In this document: positions 8,355 to 16,861 of the stretch, piece after piece
Layout: every line of letters begins with the position of its first letter
How positions within the stretch are numbered: the stretch's first letter is position 1
DNA from: Enorma burkinafasonensis
GTDB lineage: Bacteria; Actinomycetota; Coriobacteriia; Coriobacteriales; Coriobacteriaceae
Direction: 5' to 3'
Assembly: GCF_902150035.1 (NCBI RefSeq)
Contig: NZ_LR597504.1
Span: forward strand, 62,001-126,000
DNA: 64,000 nt
Program-made: the position numbers and the translations under genes
The notes under the pieces: generated by a model
What the model saw: the letters and a program-made list of their open reading frames with translations, nothing else
The model's database searches: none
What the model was told of the DNA's origin: nothing

Positions 8355-11300
8355 ATGGCCACCACCCGCAAATACCTTGCCCATCTGCTGCAGAACACCG
8401 GCATCACGCCCGCGTGCAGCGAGGAGGAGCACGCCGCCGCCGAGGACCTGGCCGCCATCTTCTCCGACCACGGCTTCGAGCCCGAGATCCAGGAGTTCAA
8501 CGCGTCCGGGTCCCGCAAGATGGTGCTCGCGGCGCTGGGTATCGTCACGTTCGTCGGCGCGGTCCTTATGGGCATCGGCGGCGCGGTGGGCATCGTCGGG
8601 CTGCTGCTGCTCGTCGCCGCGGCCGCGCTCTTCATGCTCGAGCGCCTGGGGAAGGTCTCGTTCACCGGGATCGGCGCCAGCGGTCTCTCGCAGAACGTGA
8701 TCGCCTACCACAAGGCGTCCGGCCCGCTCGCCTCCCCGCGAAACCGTCCGGTCGTGGTGGTCGCCCATTACGACTCGCCGCGCGCCGACCTGCTCGCGCA
8801 GCTCCCCTACAGCACCTATCGCCCGATGCTCGCGAAGTTCCTGCCCGCGGCCATGCTCGCGCCGGCCGTCATCGCGGTCATGCGCCTGCTCCCGCTGCCG
8901 GGTGCGGCAAAGCTCGTGCTCTGGCTGCTCGCCATCGTCGTGGCGCTCGTGCCCCTGGCAAACGCCATCGCCACGATCATGAACCGCATGGTTCTGCCCT
9001 ACACGTCGGGCGCCGTCTGCAACAAGTCCTCGGTCGCCGCGCTGCTCGGGGTCATGGACGCCGTGGCGCCCTGCAAGCGCGAGACCGAGTTCCCGAACGA
9101 CATCCCCTTCGACGAGTACTTCGCCGAGCAGCAGCGCCTGGCCGAGGAGGCCGAGCTCGCCGCTGCCGTCGCCGCCGGCGACCTTCCCGAGGAGGCGCTC
9201 GAGGAAGAGGGCGAGGGCGCCGAGGAGCCGGCCGCCGAGGAGGAGGCCGTCGAGGATGCCGACGCGACCATGGCCGGTACCGCGAGCATCCCCGTCGCGG
9301 CGCTCACCGGGGCCACGGCCGCCATGGAGGTCATCGATGGCGCCGCGGGCGCCACGCAGGAGGCCGCGGCGGTCGATCCCGATGCGACCCAGGCCATGCC
9401 GCCGCTCACCGATGACGAGGGCGTCCCCGCCGACGAGGCCGATGGGGAAGACGCCGCTCCCGCCGAGGACGAGACCCATGCCGCCGACGATGTGGCCGAG
9501 CAGGACGACGCCGATGCGGCTGAGGACGATGTCGATGCCGAGGAAGAGCCGGCCGTCGGCGCCGATGATGGCGCTGTGGAAGATGAGCCCGAGCCCGAGC
9601 CGAGCATCATAAACAAGGCCGGCAACTACCGCTACGGTGCCGACGCCATCCATGCCATCGGTATGGTTCCCGAGAGCTGCGTGCTCGTGTACGAGGCCCC
9701 GGTCGAGGAGGAGTCCGCTCCCATGACCGAGGCGACGGATGTCGAGCCCGATACGGAGGAGCCCGAGGACGTCGACGTAGAGCAGCGTGCCGACGACGAC
9801 GAGGCCGCCGTCGAGGAAGAGTCCTATGACGGGGAGTACGACGAGTACGACGAATACGGCGAGTACGACGAGGACTACGACGACTACGCCTACGACGACG
9901 GGGCGGATATGCACCCCGCCGCCCGCGCGGCAGGTATCGCCGGGGCGTTCTCCGCTGCCGGCGCCGGCGCGGCGCGCCTGTTCGACGGCGTGCTGAAGCG
10001 CGGCAAGAACCTCGTGGAGCAGGCCAAGGAGCGCGCCGCGAACCTCGAGGCCCCGCATGTCGCAGGCGATGCCGACGAGGTTGCCGAGGTCGACGAGGAC
10101 GTTCAGGCCGATGTCGTCGACGAGGCCTCGGCTGCCGACGGCGCGGCCGATATCTCGCTCGACGCCACCGTCGAGGTGCCGGCGTCCCTCTTCACCGACG
10201 CCGACGAGGCCGCTCCCGCCGCCGAGGAGGAGCCCGTCGAGCCTGTGGTCACCGACGAGGCCGCCGATGCCGCCGAGGAGGAGCCCGTCGTCGACGCCGA
10301 GGCGACCCAACAGTGGACGCCTGCCGATATGCCCCAGCCTGTGAGCGCCGCCGACCCCGCGGCGACCGTCGCCCAGGAGCCCCTGGACGTGATCGCTCCC
10401 GCCGCCGCGCCCGCTCCCGTGCACCCGCAGCCTGAGACCGTCGATTCCCTCATGGCGCAGATTTCGCGCCCCCAGGTCCAGGCCCAGAACCCGCTGCAGG
10501 CCTCTGCCCAGCGCTTCAGCGCGGTTCCCGACCCGTCGCTGCCCTCGGTCAACCAGGGCACGACGGTGAACCGCGCCTCGCTCTTCGACCTGCCGGACCC
10601 CTCCGCCGCCCCGGTCGACCCCTTCGCGCCGATGCAGCCCGCCGTCCCGGCGGCCCCTGCGGCCCAGGTGCCTGCGGCCCCCGCGGCTCCGGCGTCGAAC
10701 GGCTTCAGCGTCATCAGCGCACCCGATGCGGCTCCGCAGGCGCCTGCCGCCCCCGTTGCGGGGGAGGGCGCGTTCGAGACCATCTCGGCCTCGGCCCCCG
10801 CGCCGGTCGCGCCCCACGCCCCGTCCAAGCGCGGTATCGGCGGGCTCTTCCGTCGCAAGAAGCGCGAGCAGGAGAGCATGAGCGACTGGCTCGGCATCGA
10901 CGAGGACTTCGATGCCAAGCGCTCCGGCCGCGACATCGGCTCGTGGGACAACTTCGAGGGCGACAACTGGAAGGGCGGCGCCACGGGCGCCGAGGGCGTC
11001 ACGGAGGAGGAGCTCCGCGATGCCATCACCTCGATGGGCGACGACGAGCTTCTGGGTCACGACATCTGGTTCGTCGCGACCGGAGCCTCCGAGTACGACC
11101 ACGCCGGCATCCAGGCGTTCCTGAACACGCACCGCGACCGCCTGCGCGGCGTCTTCCTCATCAACCTCGAGAGCGTCGGCGCCGGTGAGCTGTGCACGGT
11201 TGCCACCGAGGGCGACACGCGCGTGCTCAAGGGCGACAAGCGCATCAAGAACCTGGTGCACAAGGTGTCCGGTGCGTTCCACCATGAGTTCGGCTCGGTG

Positions 11301-11489
11301 GAGATGCCCTACGTCTCGACCGACGCGTACGCCGCGATGGACATGAGCCTGCGCGCGCTCACCATCGCCGGCGTCGAGGGCACAGGCTTCGCCTGCTCCC
11401 ATACCGTGGACGATGTCCCGCACAACGTCGTCGCCAAGAACGTCGACCGCGTCGCCGATGTCGTCACCGAGGTGATCAGGCGCTCCTAG
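8355..11489 (+). CDS. Giant membrane M28-peptidase-like protein with long acidic insert
   Basis: A 1044-residue protein. Two hydrophobic hairpins (about residues 50-95 and 158-215) give about four membrane spans. An M28-like fold is recognisable in two pieces. The first piece has VVVVAHYDSPRADL (H138, D140) and CNKSSVAALLGVMDAV. The second has HDIWFVATGASEYDHAG, LINLESVGAGEL and FACSHTVDDVPHN. Between them, about residues 255-870 are low-complexity, rich in Ala, Glu, Asp and Pro, including a Glu-Tyr-Asp repeat tract (9826-9902) and a short KRGIGGLFRRKK basic patch. Compared with active M28 enzymes, the usual D-N-A-S-G metal site is CNKSS and the E-E pair is S-E, so zinc aminopeptidase activity is doubtful. 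The ATG at 8355 follows AGGGAG. A TATACT hexamer at 8273-8278 may be its -10. Confidence 0.8.
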   Translation: MATTRKYLAHLLQNTGITPACSEEEHAAAEDLAAIFSDHGFEPEIQEFNASGSRKMVLAALGIVTFVGAVLMGIGGAVGIVGLLLLVAAAALFMLERLGKVSFTGIGASGLSQNVIAYHKASGPLASPRNRPVVVVAHYDSPRADLLAQLPYSTYRPMLAKFLPAAMLAPAVIAVMRLLPLPGAAKLVLWLLAIVVALVPLANAIATIMNRMVLPYTSGAVCNKSSVAALLGVMDAVAPCKRETEFPNDIPFDEYFAEQQRLAEEAELAAAVAAGDLPEEALEEEGEGAEEPAAEEEAVEDADATMAGTASIPVAALTGATAAMEVIDGAAGATQEAAAVDPDATQAMPPLTDDEGVPADEADGEDAAPAEDETHAADDVAEQDDADAAEDDVDAEEEPAVGADDGAVEDEPEPEPSIINKAGNYRYGADAIHAIGMVPESCVLVYEAPVEEESAPMTEATDVEPDTEEPEDVDVEQRADDDEAAVEEESYDGEYDEYDEYGEYDEDYDDYAYDDGADMHPAARAAGIAGAFSAAGAGAARLFDGVLKRGKNLVEQAKERAANLEAPHVAGDADEVAEVDEDVQADVVDEASAADGAADISLDATVEVPASLFTDADEAAPAAEEEPVEPVVTDEAADAAEEEPVVDAEATQQWTPADMPQPVSAADPAATVAQEPLDVIAPAAAPAPVHPQPETVDSLMAQISRPQVQAQNPLQASAQRFSAVPDPSLPSVNQGTTVNRASLFDLPDPSAAPVDPFAPMQPAVPAAPAAQVPAAPAAPASNGFSVISAPDAAPQAPAAPVAGEGAFETISASAPAPVAPHAPSKRGIGGLFRRKKREQESMSDWLGIDEDFDAKRSGRDIGSWDNFEGDNWKGGATGAEGVTEEELRDAITSMGDDELLGHDIWFVATGASEYDHAGIQAFLNTHRDRLRGVFLINLESVGAGELCTVATEGDTRVLKGDKRIKNLVHKVSGAFHHEFGSVEMPYVSTDAYAAMDMSLRALTIAGVEGTGFACSHTVDDVPHNVVAKNVDRVADVVTEVIRRS

Positions 11490-11499
11490 GGAGGGTACC

Positions 11500-11649
11500 G
11501 TGCAGGATCTCATCGAGTTCATCAAGCTGCACCGTAACGTGTACATCGTCATCGCGCTCGTCGCGGTGCTGCTCGGCTTCACCGCGGCGTACGTGGTCTA
11601 TACCTTCGGGTCCACCCCGCCCGAGGTGGCGGCGGAGGCCGCCGAGTAG
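11500..11649 (+). CDS. 49-residue single-span membrane protein, 3' end overlapping the sortase gene
   Basis: A short reading frame starting with GTG at 11500, 10 bp after the preceding stop, with a strong GGGAGGG ribosome-binding site. The predicted protein opens QDLIEFIKLHRN, has one clean membrane helix (VYIVIALVAVLLGFTAAYVV) and ends in a short Pro/Glu/Ala tail. It is probably co-expressed with the M28-like membrane protein. Its last 52 bp overlap the 3' end of the convergent sortase gene, whose catalytic part is already complete before the overlap. Function unknown; it could be a small partner of the large membrane protein. Confidence 0.6.
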   Translation: MQDLIEFIKLHRNVYIVIALVAVLLGFTAAYVVYTFGSTPPEVAAEAAE

Positions 11650-12416
11650 CCGGCAGCCTCCTGCGATCGAGGCGCATCCGCATCCCCGTGCACGAACAGG
11701 ACGAGGGTCCTCGTCCCGCTGTGCCCGTTCCCCTCGGAGCAGGTGACGAGCGTCAGGACCCGCACCGCGCGCTCGATGAGCGCGTCCGCCTGCTCTGAGA
11801 CCGCGCTCGCCATGAGCGCCATGCTCTCAAGCCAGAAGCCGAGGTCCTCGGCATCCTCGAAGGAGAACCGCTGGATAGGTGCGAAGGAGCCTGGGACGCG
11901 CACGGCGAGCAGCGGCGTGAAGCGCACGCTGCCCGCGACCGGGCTCTCCAGCAGGGCGTCGCCGAGCTCGTCGAACGACTCCTGCCGGTAGCGATCCCAC
12001 AGCCCGCTGAACATCGTGTCTGAATCCCCGATGCGGTGCCCATAGACGATCAGGTGCGTGCCGTCGAGCTCGCAGCGCTCGTCGAGGTATGGGCAGCCCG
12101 CGGCGCGCGGCGTGCCGTCGATGTCATGATCGAGGTAGTAGCCCTGAGGGGTGTCGGGCCCGGGGAGGGCGACGGGGTAGTCGATCGGGGTGCCCTCCAC
12201 GGTGAGCCATGCCGTGCCATCGCCGCCGGCCCGCCTGCCATCCTGGCGCACCTCCCCGGCGCCGTGCTCCCGCGCGAGACGGGTGTAGATCGCCTCGCCC
12301 GCCTGCTCGTGTGCGAACAGACTCCCCGCGAGCCCCGAGGACCCGAGCGCGACCCCCAAGAAGGCGCGCCTGGTCAGGAGGAGCCCGCCGCCGCGTGCCC
12401 GCTCTACCGTCTCCAT
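11598..12416 (-). CDS. Class B sortase with Tat-like leader
   Basis: A 272-residue transpeptidase that would attach the adjacent surface protein to the wall or polymerise it. The catalytic residues are visible: His127 in HLIVYGHRIG, Cys226 in LTLVTCSEG and Arg236 in SGTRTLVLF. The N-terminal segment TRRAFLGVALGSSGLAGS combines a twin arginine with a hydrophobic stretch. This looks like a Tat-type signal or anchor and is unusual for a sortase. The ATG at 12416 has AGGAGG upstream and overlaps the stop of the upstream surface-protein gene by 13 bp, so the two form a coupled operon. The last about 30 residues are a non-conserved tail. Confidence 0.9.
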   Translation of the reverse strand: METVERARGGGLLLTRRAFLGVALGSSGLAGSLFAHEQAGEAIYTRLAREHGAGEVRQDGRRAGGDGTAWLTVEGTPIDYPVALPGPDTPQGYYLDHDIDGTPRAAGCPYLDERCELDGTHLIVYGHRIGDSDTMFSGLWDRYRQESFDELGDALLESPVAGSVRFTPLLAVRVPGSFAPIQRFSFEDAEDLGFWLESMALMASAVSEQADALIERAVRVLTLVTCSEGNGHSGTRTLVLFVHGDADAPRSQEAAGYSAASAATSGGVDPKV

Positions 12417-15400
12417 GGGAACCTCCTCAGGACCCTTCTGCCCACGAGCAGGTAGCCGGCCGCGCCCACCCCGGCGGTGGCGGTCACCGCGGGCACCAGG
12501 GACGTTCCGTCGGTCTGGGCGAGCGGCCGCGCCGGGCGCTCAGACCGGGAGGGCGGCGTGGGCTCCTCCTCCGTCTTGGGCGCCTGGAGCACCTCGTCCC
12601 CATCGTGGTCCTCGAGCGGCTCGTCGCCGCCGAGCGCGCCGCCGTTGCGGTACAGGTCGACCGTCGCGCCGTTCACGAGCACCGTCTCGCCGGTGTAGTC
12701 GTCCGTCACGCGCAGGTGGAGCACGAGTGGCGCCGTCCCCTCCTCCTCATGGGGCGTCACCACCTCCTCGACGTCGTCATGGGGGTCCTTGATGTCATCC
12801 CGGTCCCAGTCTCCCGCGCGCGTGGTGAAACCGGCCTCGACGCGGCCGTACTCGAGCCTGACGGCGATGACCTGCTCGCCTTCCGCGAGGGCGAGGTCGT
12901 CGACGGAAAGCGTCGTCGCAGTGGTGCTGTCGACGTCGGCGGCCCAGAGGCGCCAGCCGCTATAGGAGACCACGCGGCCGTCATCCCCCAGCGCCTCGGC
13001 GGTCGACTCGTGCGCAAGCCAGGGATTCTCGTGCCCATCGGAAAGGGTCGCGTTCGCGCCCGAGGGATCCTCGAAGTCCGTGGGCGTCATGTTGGTGCGG
13101 TACCAGACGTTGAGCCTCCCGTCGAAGTCCCCGATCGCCTCGGGGGTCGTGATGCCCTTAAGCACGGCGAGCCCGCCCGAGACCGCGGTGAGCTCGTCGG
13201 TCACGGTGAACTCGTCGACCCAGGTGCTCGAGGTCGACCGTGCGTCGACGCTGTAGCTGTACGACCCGTCCTCGGACAGGTGCACCGGCGCGCGGTTCTC
13301 TCCGTCGCCGTTCTCGACGGTACCGGGGGCCGTGGGATCGGCGATCTCTTGGCGTTTGTCGAGCTCGCCCGACACCTCGATCGGCTCGTCGTACATGACG
13401 ACGCGCTGCACCTCGCCGGTCTCCTCGACGGTGAACTCCACCGCGGTGGCCTGGTCGTAGGTGTGCGGGGCCATCTCCTCGACGAGCGTGTAGCTGCCGG
13501 GCGGCAAGGCATCGATGCGGTGGTCCTCCTCGGTCGAGACCCAACTCGCGATCGGGTTCCCCTCGGCATCGAGGATGGTGAGCGTCGCCCCGGGCACCTC
13601 GGACTCATCGGTGATGTCGCGCTTGGAGAAGTCGACCTTCGTGTAGTCGTCCTCGGCCTCGATCGCGAATGCGGCAGCCCCATCGATGAGGCCGTGCTCA
13701 TCCACGGTGAACTCGTGGACGGTGCCGTCGATGAGATAGCCCGCCGGCGCCTCGACCTCCTGGATGCGGTAGATACCCGCATCGAGATGGGAGAGGGTGA
13801 TGGTGCCCGCCTCATCGGTCTCGAGACGTTGGCGTGTGCCCTCGTCCACCTGCTCCTGGCCCGCCTCGTCGAAGGTGACGCGCCAGATCTCGAAGGCGGC
13901 ACCGGCCAAGGGCTCGTCCGTGCCCTCGATGCGCTTGTAGAGTACGAGCTCGGTCGGCGCGTCGGCGACCTCGACGGCGCCCTGCACGAGCGCGACCTCG
14001 GGCTGCTCGTAGGTGAGGGTGAACTCGCGCGGCGTCGCGTCGAGGGCGTGGCCTTGGGGCGCACGGGTCTCGACGAAGGCGTAGGTGGCGCTGCCGGCTC
14101 CCAGGTAGAGCTCACCGGTCATGGCCGTTCCGTCCTCGCCGGTGACCACGTGGTCGACGACCTGGCCCGCCACGGCGCGCACGGTCCCGTCGGGCGAGAC
14201 GATGTCCTCGCGCGCCACCACGTCGAACTCCGCTCCGGCGAGCAACGTGCCGTCGCCATCGCACCGCTTGGTCACCGTCGCCCGCCCGCGCGCCTGCTCG
14301 TCCGGGAACGCGACCACGGTCACGGGCGGCGTCTCGGCGGAGGCGGGGATCTCGAAGGCGACCTCCTCGCCGGGGATCAGGTAGGGAGGCGCGGCCGCGG
14401 TCTCGCGCAGGTAGTAGGTCCCGGGGCGCAGCGGCTCGGGCAGCGTCACGCTTCCCGTCGCGTCGGTGGTGAATGATGAGAGCTCGACATGGTTGGGATA
14501 CCAGGCCTCCTGGCTCACGGGGTTGCGCTCGGCATCGAGCAGCTCAAAGGTGAACCCGGTCAGGGGCACGGTCATGCCGGTCTCGGCATCGGTCTTCACG
14601 ATCTGGAGCCGGCTCTCGACGAGGTCGTTGTCGACGATGTAGTGGAGGGTGGCCCCATCGGCCATCTGGGAGGCGTCGATGGTCCAGTCGCCCGCCGGCC
14701 GGTACCCCTCGGGCACGGTGTCGGCCTTCTCGCGGACGGTGTAGCCCGCACGGTCGTAGGGGAGGGCGCCGCCTACGCCCTCCGGCGCCGTGCCGTAGCC
14801 GAACCACGACCCCTCGGTCGTGGCATGGCCGTCCTCGTCGGTCACGATGGTCCCCACGACGTTTCCCGTCGTGTTCGACACGATCTCGAACGAGACCCCC
14901 GCGGCGGGCGCCTGCAGGCCGGAGTCCTCGGAACCGGTGTCCGCGTACTTCACGATGTCGATGTTAAAGGCGCGGACGGTCTCGAGCACGGGGTCCTCGG
15001 GCGCGACCGCGATGTCCTCGTGTACCTCGCCGCCGCCCAGCTCGAACTCATGCACGGCGGTATCGAGCAGGTAGCCTTCCGGCGGGTCGACCTCGATGAG
15101 GGTCGCATGGCCCAAGGGAAGGCCCGTGAAGCTCAAGGCCCCCTCGTCGTCCGAGGTCGCCAGATGGGTGTCGCCGTTAGAATCGGTAAGCTGGTAGGTC
15201 GCGCCCACGAGCGTGGCGTCGGGCTGCGCCTCGCCACCGGTCGCGGAGTCCGCCTTGCGGAGGGTGAGGCTCGCCCGCGCCGGGTTGTCCGAGGTGTGCA
15301 CCTCGGTGGTACCGCTTGCGGTCGTGAAGTAGTGGCGCTCGGTATCCTGCTTGAAGCCGGCCGGTGCCACGGTCTCGATGGCGTAGTAGCGCTCGTTGGG

Positions 15401-16285
15401 GGCGAGCGCGAACTGCGCCGTGCCCGCACCGTCGGTGGTGACGGTCGCGACGAGGCCATCATCGGAGGCGCGCCTGATCTCGTAGGTCGCGCCGGTGAGG
15501 GAGTACGAGCCGTTGCCCGCGGTGAGCTCGACATCGGAGGACGTCTTGCGCAGCGTGACGTCCACCGACCACGACCACGACAGGACCACCTGCGTGGAGG
15601 CGCCGGTGCTCATCTGGTACACATGGAAGTCGGCGGGCACCTCCGCGACCCTCCCGTGGATCTGCTGGAGCGGCGCCGCCTCGTTCACGACGCGGCCGCC
15701 CTCATCCATGCCGAAGATGTTCTGGAGGAACCACTCACGTCGGTGCTGCCAGCTCCCGTCCACCCCGGTGAGCGCGGTCTGGATCGACCCGGTCCAGGCG
15801 TAGGCGGCGAGCAGGTGCGTCTCGGTCCAGATCTTCTGCTGCTCGGTCTGGCCCGAGCTGCCCACGAACGTCGGCCACGAGACGCTGCCCTGACCCGGTC
15901 CCTCGGCACCGAAGTAGAGCACCGCGCGCACGAGGTCGTTCCAGCCGCTCGGCGCGGCGAGACCCGATTGCCGGTAGGAGCCCCCGCGGGGCACCGACAT
16001 GTTCGGTTGAGCGCAGAAGGCGGGGTAGCCGTTCGCGCGCATGAGCCAGGTGGTGTGCCCGCCGTAGGCCACCTCGCGCTCGACGTCGAGCGTCACCTCG
16101 CCCGCCTCGGCCTCGGCCGCCCGCGGGAAGAGCATCGCGGCAACCGGCATGAGCAGCACCGCCGTGATCAGCGCCGCGGCGCCCAAGCGCGTGAGAACCC
16201 TGCGCAACCTCGAGGGCATGACCGTGCGCCCGCTCGCGCCGCCCCCGCGCCGCCGTCCCTTTTTGGAAGGACCCCTCGCCTCCAT
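12404..16285 (-). CDS. Large wall-anchored adhesin: thioester domain plus SpaA/Cna_B-like repeats
   Basis: A 1293-residue surface protein. A basic N-terminus and hydrophobic signal segment (GAAALITAVLLMPVAAMLF) precede a region with YPAFCAQPNMSVP, which resembles the Cys-Gln thioester domains used for covalent host attachment. About seven beta-sandwich modules of 80-110 residues follow. Each starts with a Lys-containing strand (VTLRKTS, LTLRKAD, IDIVKYA, LQIVKTD, ATVTKRC, LVLYKRI, VDFSKRD). The later strand carries a Glu (for example IETVAPAGF, LRETAAA, VETRAPQG, IQEVEAPAGYL), the signature of intramolecular isopeptide bonds. A different domain (SYSYSVDARSTSSTWVDEF) precedes the C-terminal signal: PLAQTDGTSL, a hydrophobic helix and RRVLRRFPWRR. 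LAQTD lacks the usual Gly. The ATG at 16285 has GGGAG upstream. The sortase is encoded directly downstream. Confidence 0.9.
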   Translation of the reverse strand: MEARGPSKKGRRRGGGASGRTVMPSRLRRVLTRLGAAALITAVLLMPVAAMLFPRAAEAEAGEVTLDVEREVAYGGHTTWLMRANGYPAFCAQPNMSVPRGGSYRQSGLAAPSGWNDLVRAVLYFGAEGPGQGSVSWPTFVGSSGQTEQQKIWTETHLLAAYAWTGSIQTALTGVDGSWQHRREWFLQNIFGMDEGGRVVNEAAPLQQIHGRVAEVPADFHVYQMSTGASTQVVLSWSWSVDVTLRKTSSDVELTAGNGSYSLTGATYEIRRASDDGLVATVTTDGAGTAQFALAPNERYYAIETVAPAGFKQDTERHYFTTASGTTEVHTSDNPARASLTLRKADSATGGEAQPDATLVGATYQLTDSNGDTHLATSDDEGALSFTGLPLGHATLIEVDPPEGYLLDTAVHEFELGGGEVHEDIAVAPEDPVLETVRAFNIDIVKYADTGSEDSGLQAPAAGVSFEIVSNTTGNVVGTIVTDEDGHATTEGSWFGYGTAPEGVGGALPYDRAGYTVREKADTVPEGYRPAGDWTIDASQMADGATLHYIVDNDLVESRLQIVKTDAETGMTVPLTGFTFELLDAERNPVSQEAWYPNHVELSSFTTDATGSVTLPEPLRPGTYYLRETAAAPPYLIPGEEVAFEIPASAETPPVTVVAFPDEQARGRATVTKRCDGDGTLLAGAEFDVVAREDIVSPDGTVRAVAGQVVDHVVTGEDGTAMTGELYLGAGSATYAFVETRAPQGHALDATPREFTLTYEQPEVALVQGAVEVADAPTELVLYKRIEGTDEPLAGAAFEIWRVTFDEAGQEQVDEGTRQRLETDEAGTITLSHLDAGIYRIQEVEAPAGYLIDGTVHEFTVDEHGLIDGAAAFAIEAEDDYTKVDFSKRDITDESEVPGATLTILDAEGNPIASWVSTEEDHRIDALPPGSYTLVEEMAPHTYDQATAVEFTVEETGEVQRVVMYDEPIEVSGELDKRQEIADPTAPGTVENGDGENRAPVHLSEDGSYSYSVDARSTSSTWVDEFTVTDELTAVSGGLAVLKGITTPEAIGDFDGRLNVWYRTNMTPTDFEDPSGANATLSDGHENPWLAHESTAEALGDDGRVVSYSGWRLWAADVDSTTATTLSVDDLALAEGEQVIAVRLEYGRVEAGFTTRAGDWDRDDIKDPHDDVEEVVTPHEEEGTAPLVLHLRVTDDYTGETVLVNGATVDLYRNGGALGGDEPLEDHDGDEVLQAPKTEEEPTPPSRSERPARPLAQTDGTSLVPAVTATAGVGAAGYLLVGRRVLRRFPWRR

Positions 16286-16368
16286 ATGCCGCTCCCTTCT
16301 CTCGATGGTGCGGCAAGCGTATGCGGCGCTTCTGCCCGGAACCTTCCCGATAGCTCGCACCGAACAGA

Positions 16369-16402
16369 CCGAAATCCAACGGCGATGCACCCGCAATCCA
16401 AC
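16369..16402. repeat. Direct repeat upstream of the adhesin gene
   Basis: CCGAAATCCAAC (16369-16380) and CCGCAATCCAAC (16391-16402) differ at one base and are offset by exactly 22 bp, two helical turns. They lie about 85-115 bp upstream of the adhesin start. The spacing suits a regulator binding one DNA face, but no regulator is known. Confidence 0.35.
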
Positions 16403-16518
16403 ACGGGGCTCCTAGCGGCTCAAACGCCGCGCGGCGATACGTCGCGGTGCGCAAGTTCACGCCGCGCGGCGGCGAATCGACACGGTATCCGCATAATTGG
16501 GAATGCCGAAAAAAGTTG

Positions 16519-16548
16519 TTGACGTGCCGCCGGGGAGCGGGGTATTAT
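16519..16548 (+). promoter_or_regulatory. Sigma-70-type promoter of tRNA-Ile
   Basis: TTGACG (16519-16524) and TATTAT (16543-16548) are separated by 18 bp. The predicted start site is about 6 bp before the tRNA-Ile gene. Confidence 0.75.
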
Positions 16549-16561
16549 CTCCTAGTGCGAT

Positions 16562-16638
16562 GGACCTGTAGCTCAGTTGGTTAGAGCGTCCGGCTGATAA
16601 CCGGGAGGTCACAAGTTCGAATCTTGTCAGGTCCACCA
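16562..16638 (+). tRNA. tRNA-Ile (GAT anticodon)
   Basis: A complete cloverleaf: the acceptor arm GGACCTG pairs with CAGGTCC, the anticodon loop is CTGATAA, the T-arm contains GTTCGAATC, the discriminator is A and an encoded CCA follows (16636-16638). It is the first of a tRNA-Ile/tRNA-Ala pair that normally sits in the 16S-23S spacer, but no rRNA lies nearby. Confidence 0.96.
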
Positions 16639-16650
16639 TCTTCTTTCGCA

Positions 16651-16692
16651 ATAAACACCCCAGCGAGAGCGAGTCGCCGCTGGGGTGTTTAT
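16651..16692. terminator. 15-bp perfect hairpin between tRNA-Ile and tRNA-Ala
   Basis: Perfect arms of 15 bp (16651-16665 and 16678-16692; core ACACCCCAGCG/CGCTGGGGTGT) enclose a 12-base loop. It looks like a bidirectional intrinsic terminator. Only 8 bp separate it from tRNA-Ala, leaving no room for a promoter, so it may instead be a leaky attenuator or an RNA-processing hairpin. Confidence 0.6.
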
Positions 16693-16700
16693 TCCTAGAT

Positions 16701-16776
<76 letters not shown>

Positions 16777-16784
16777 ACGATTCC

Positions 16785-16811
16785 AAGACCCCCGCGCGGG
16801 GTCTTTCTTTT
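16785..16811 (+). terminator. Intrinsic terminator after tRNA-Ala
   Basis: AAGACCCC and GGGGTCTT pair around a short GC-rich loop and are followed by TCTTTT. Confidence 0.8.
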
Positions 16812-16861
16812 GCGCTGCCATCCGCTAGGATGATGGGCGAGAGCCATCAGGGGAGGTAGTC

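Noticed and set aside
9826-9902. Short tandem GACGAGTAC-type repeats resembling a repeat array
   Set aside because: They are in-frame codons for an Asp-Glu-Tyr tract in the acidic insert, with no spacers, so not CRISPR or intergenic.
8262-11582. A 1106-codon open frame on the minus strand opposite the M28-like gene
   Set aside because: It is a shadow of high-GC coding bias. It has low-complexity Gly/Arg/His composition, no ribosome-binding site and no family motif, while the plus frame has clear domains.
16457-16651. A 64-codon minus-strand frame over tRNA-Ile
   Set aside because: It is the reverse complement of the tRNA gene and its promoter; it yields a commonly mis-annotated peptide.
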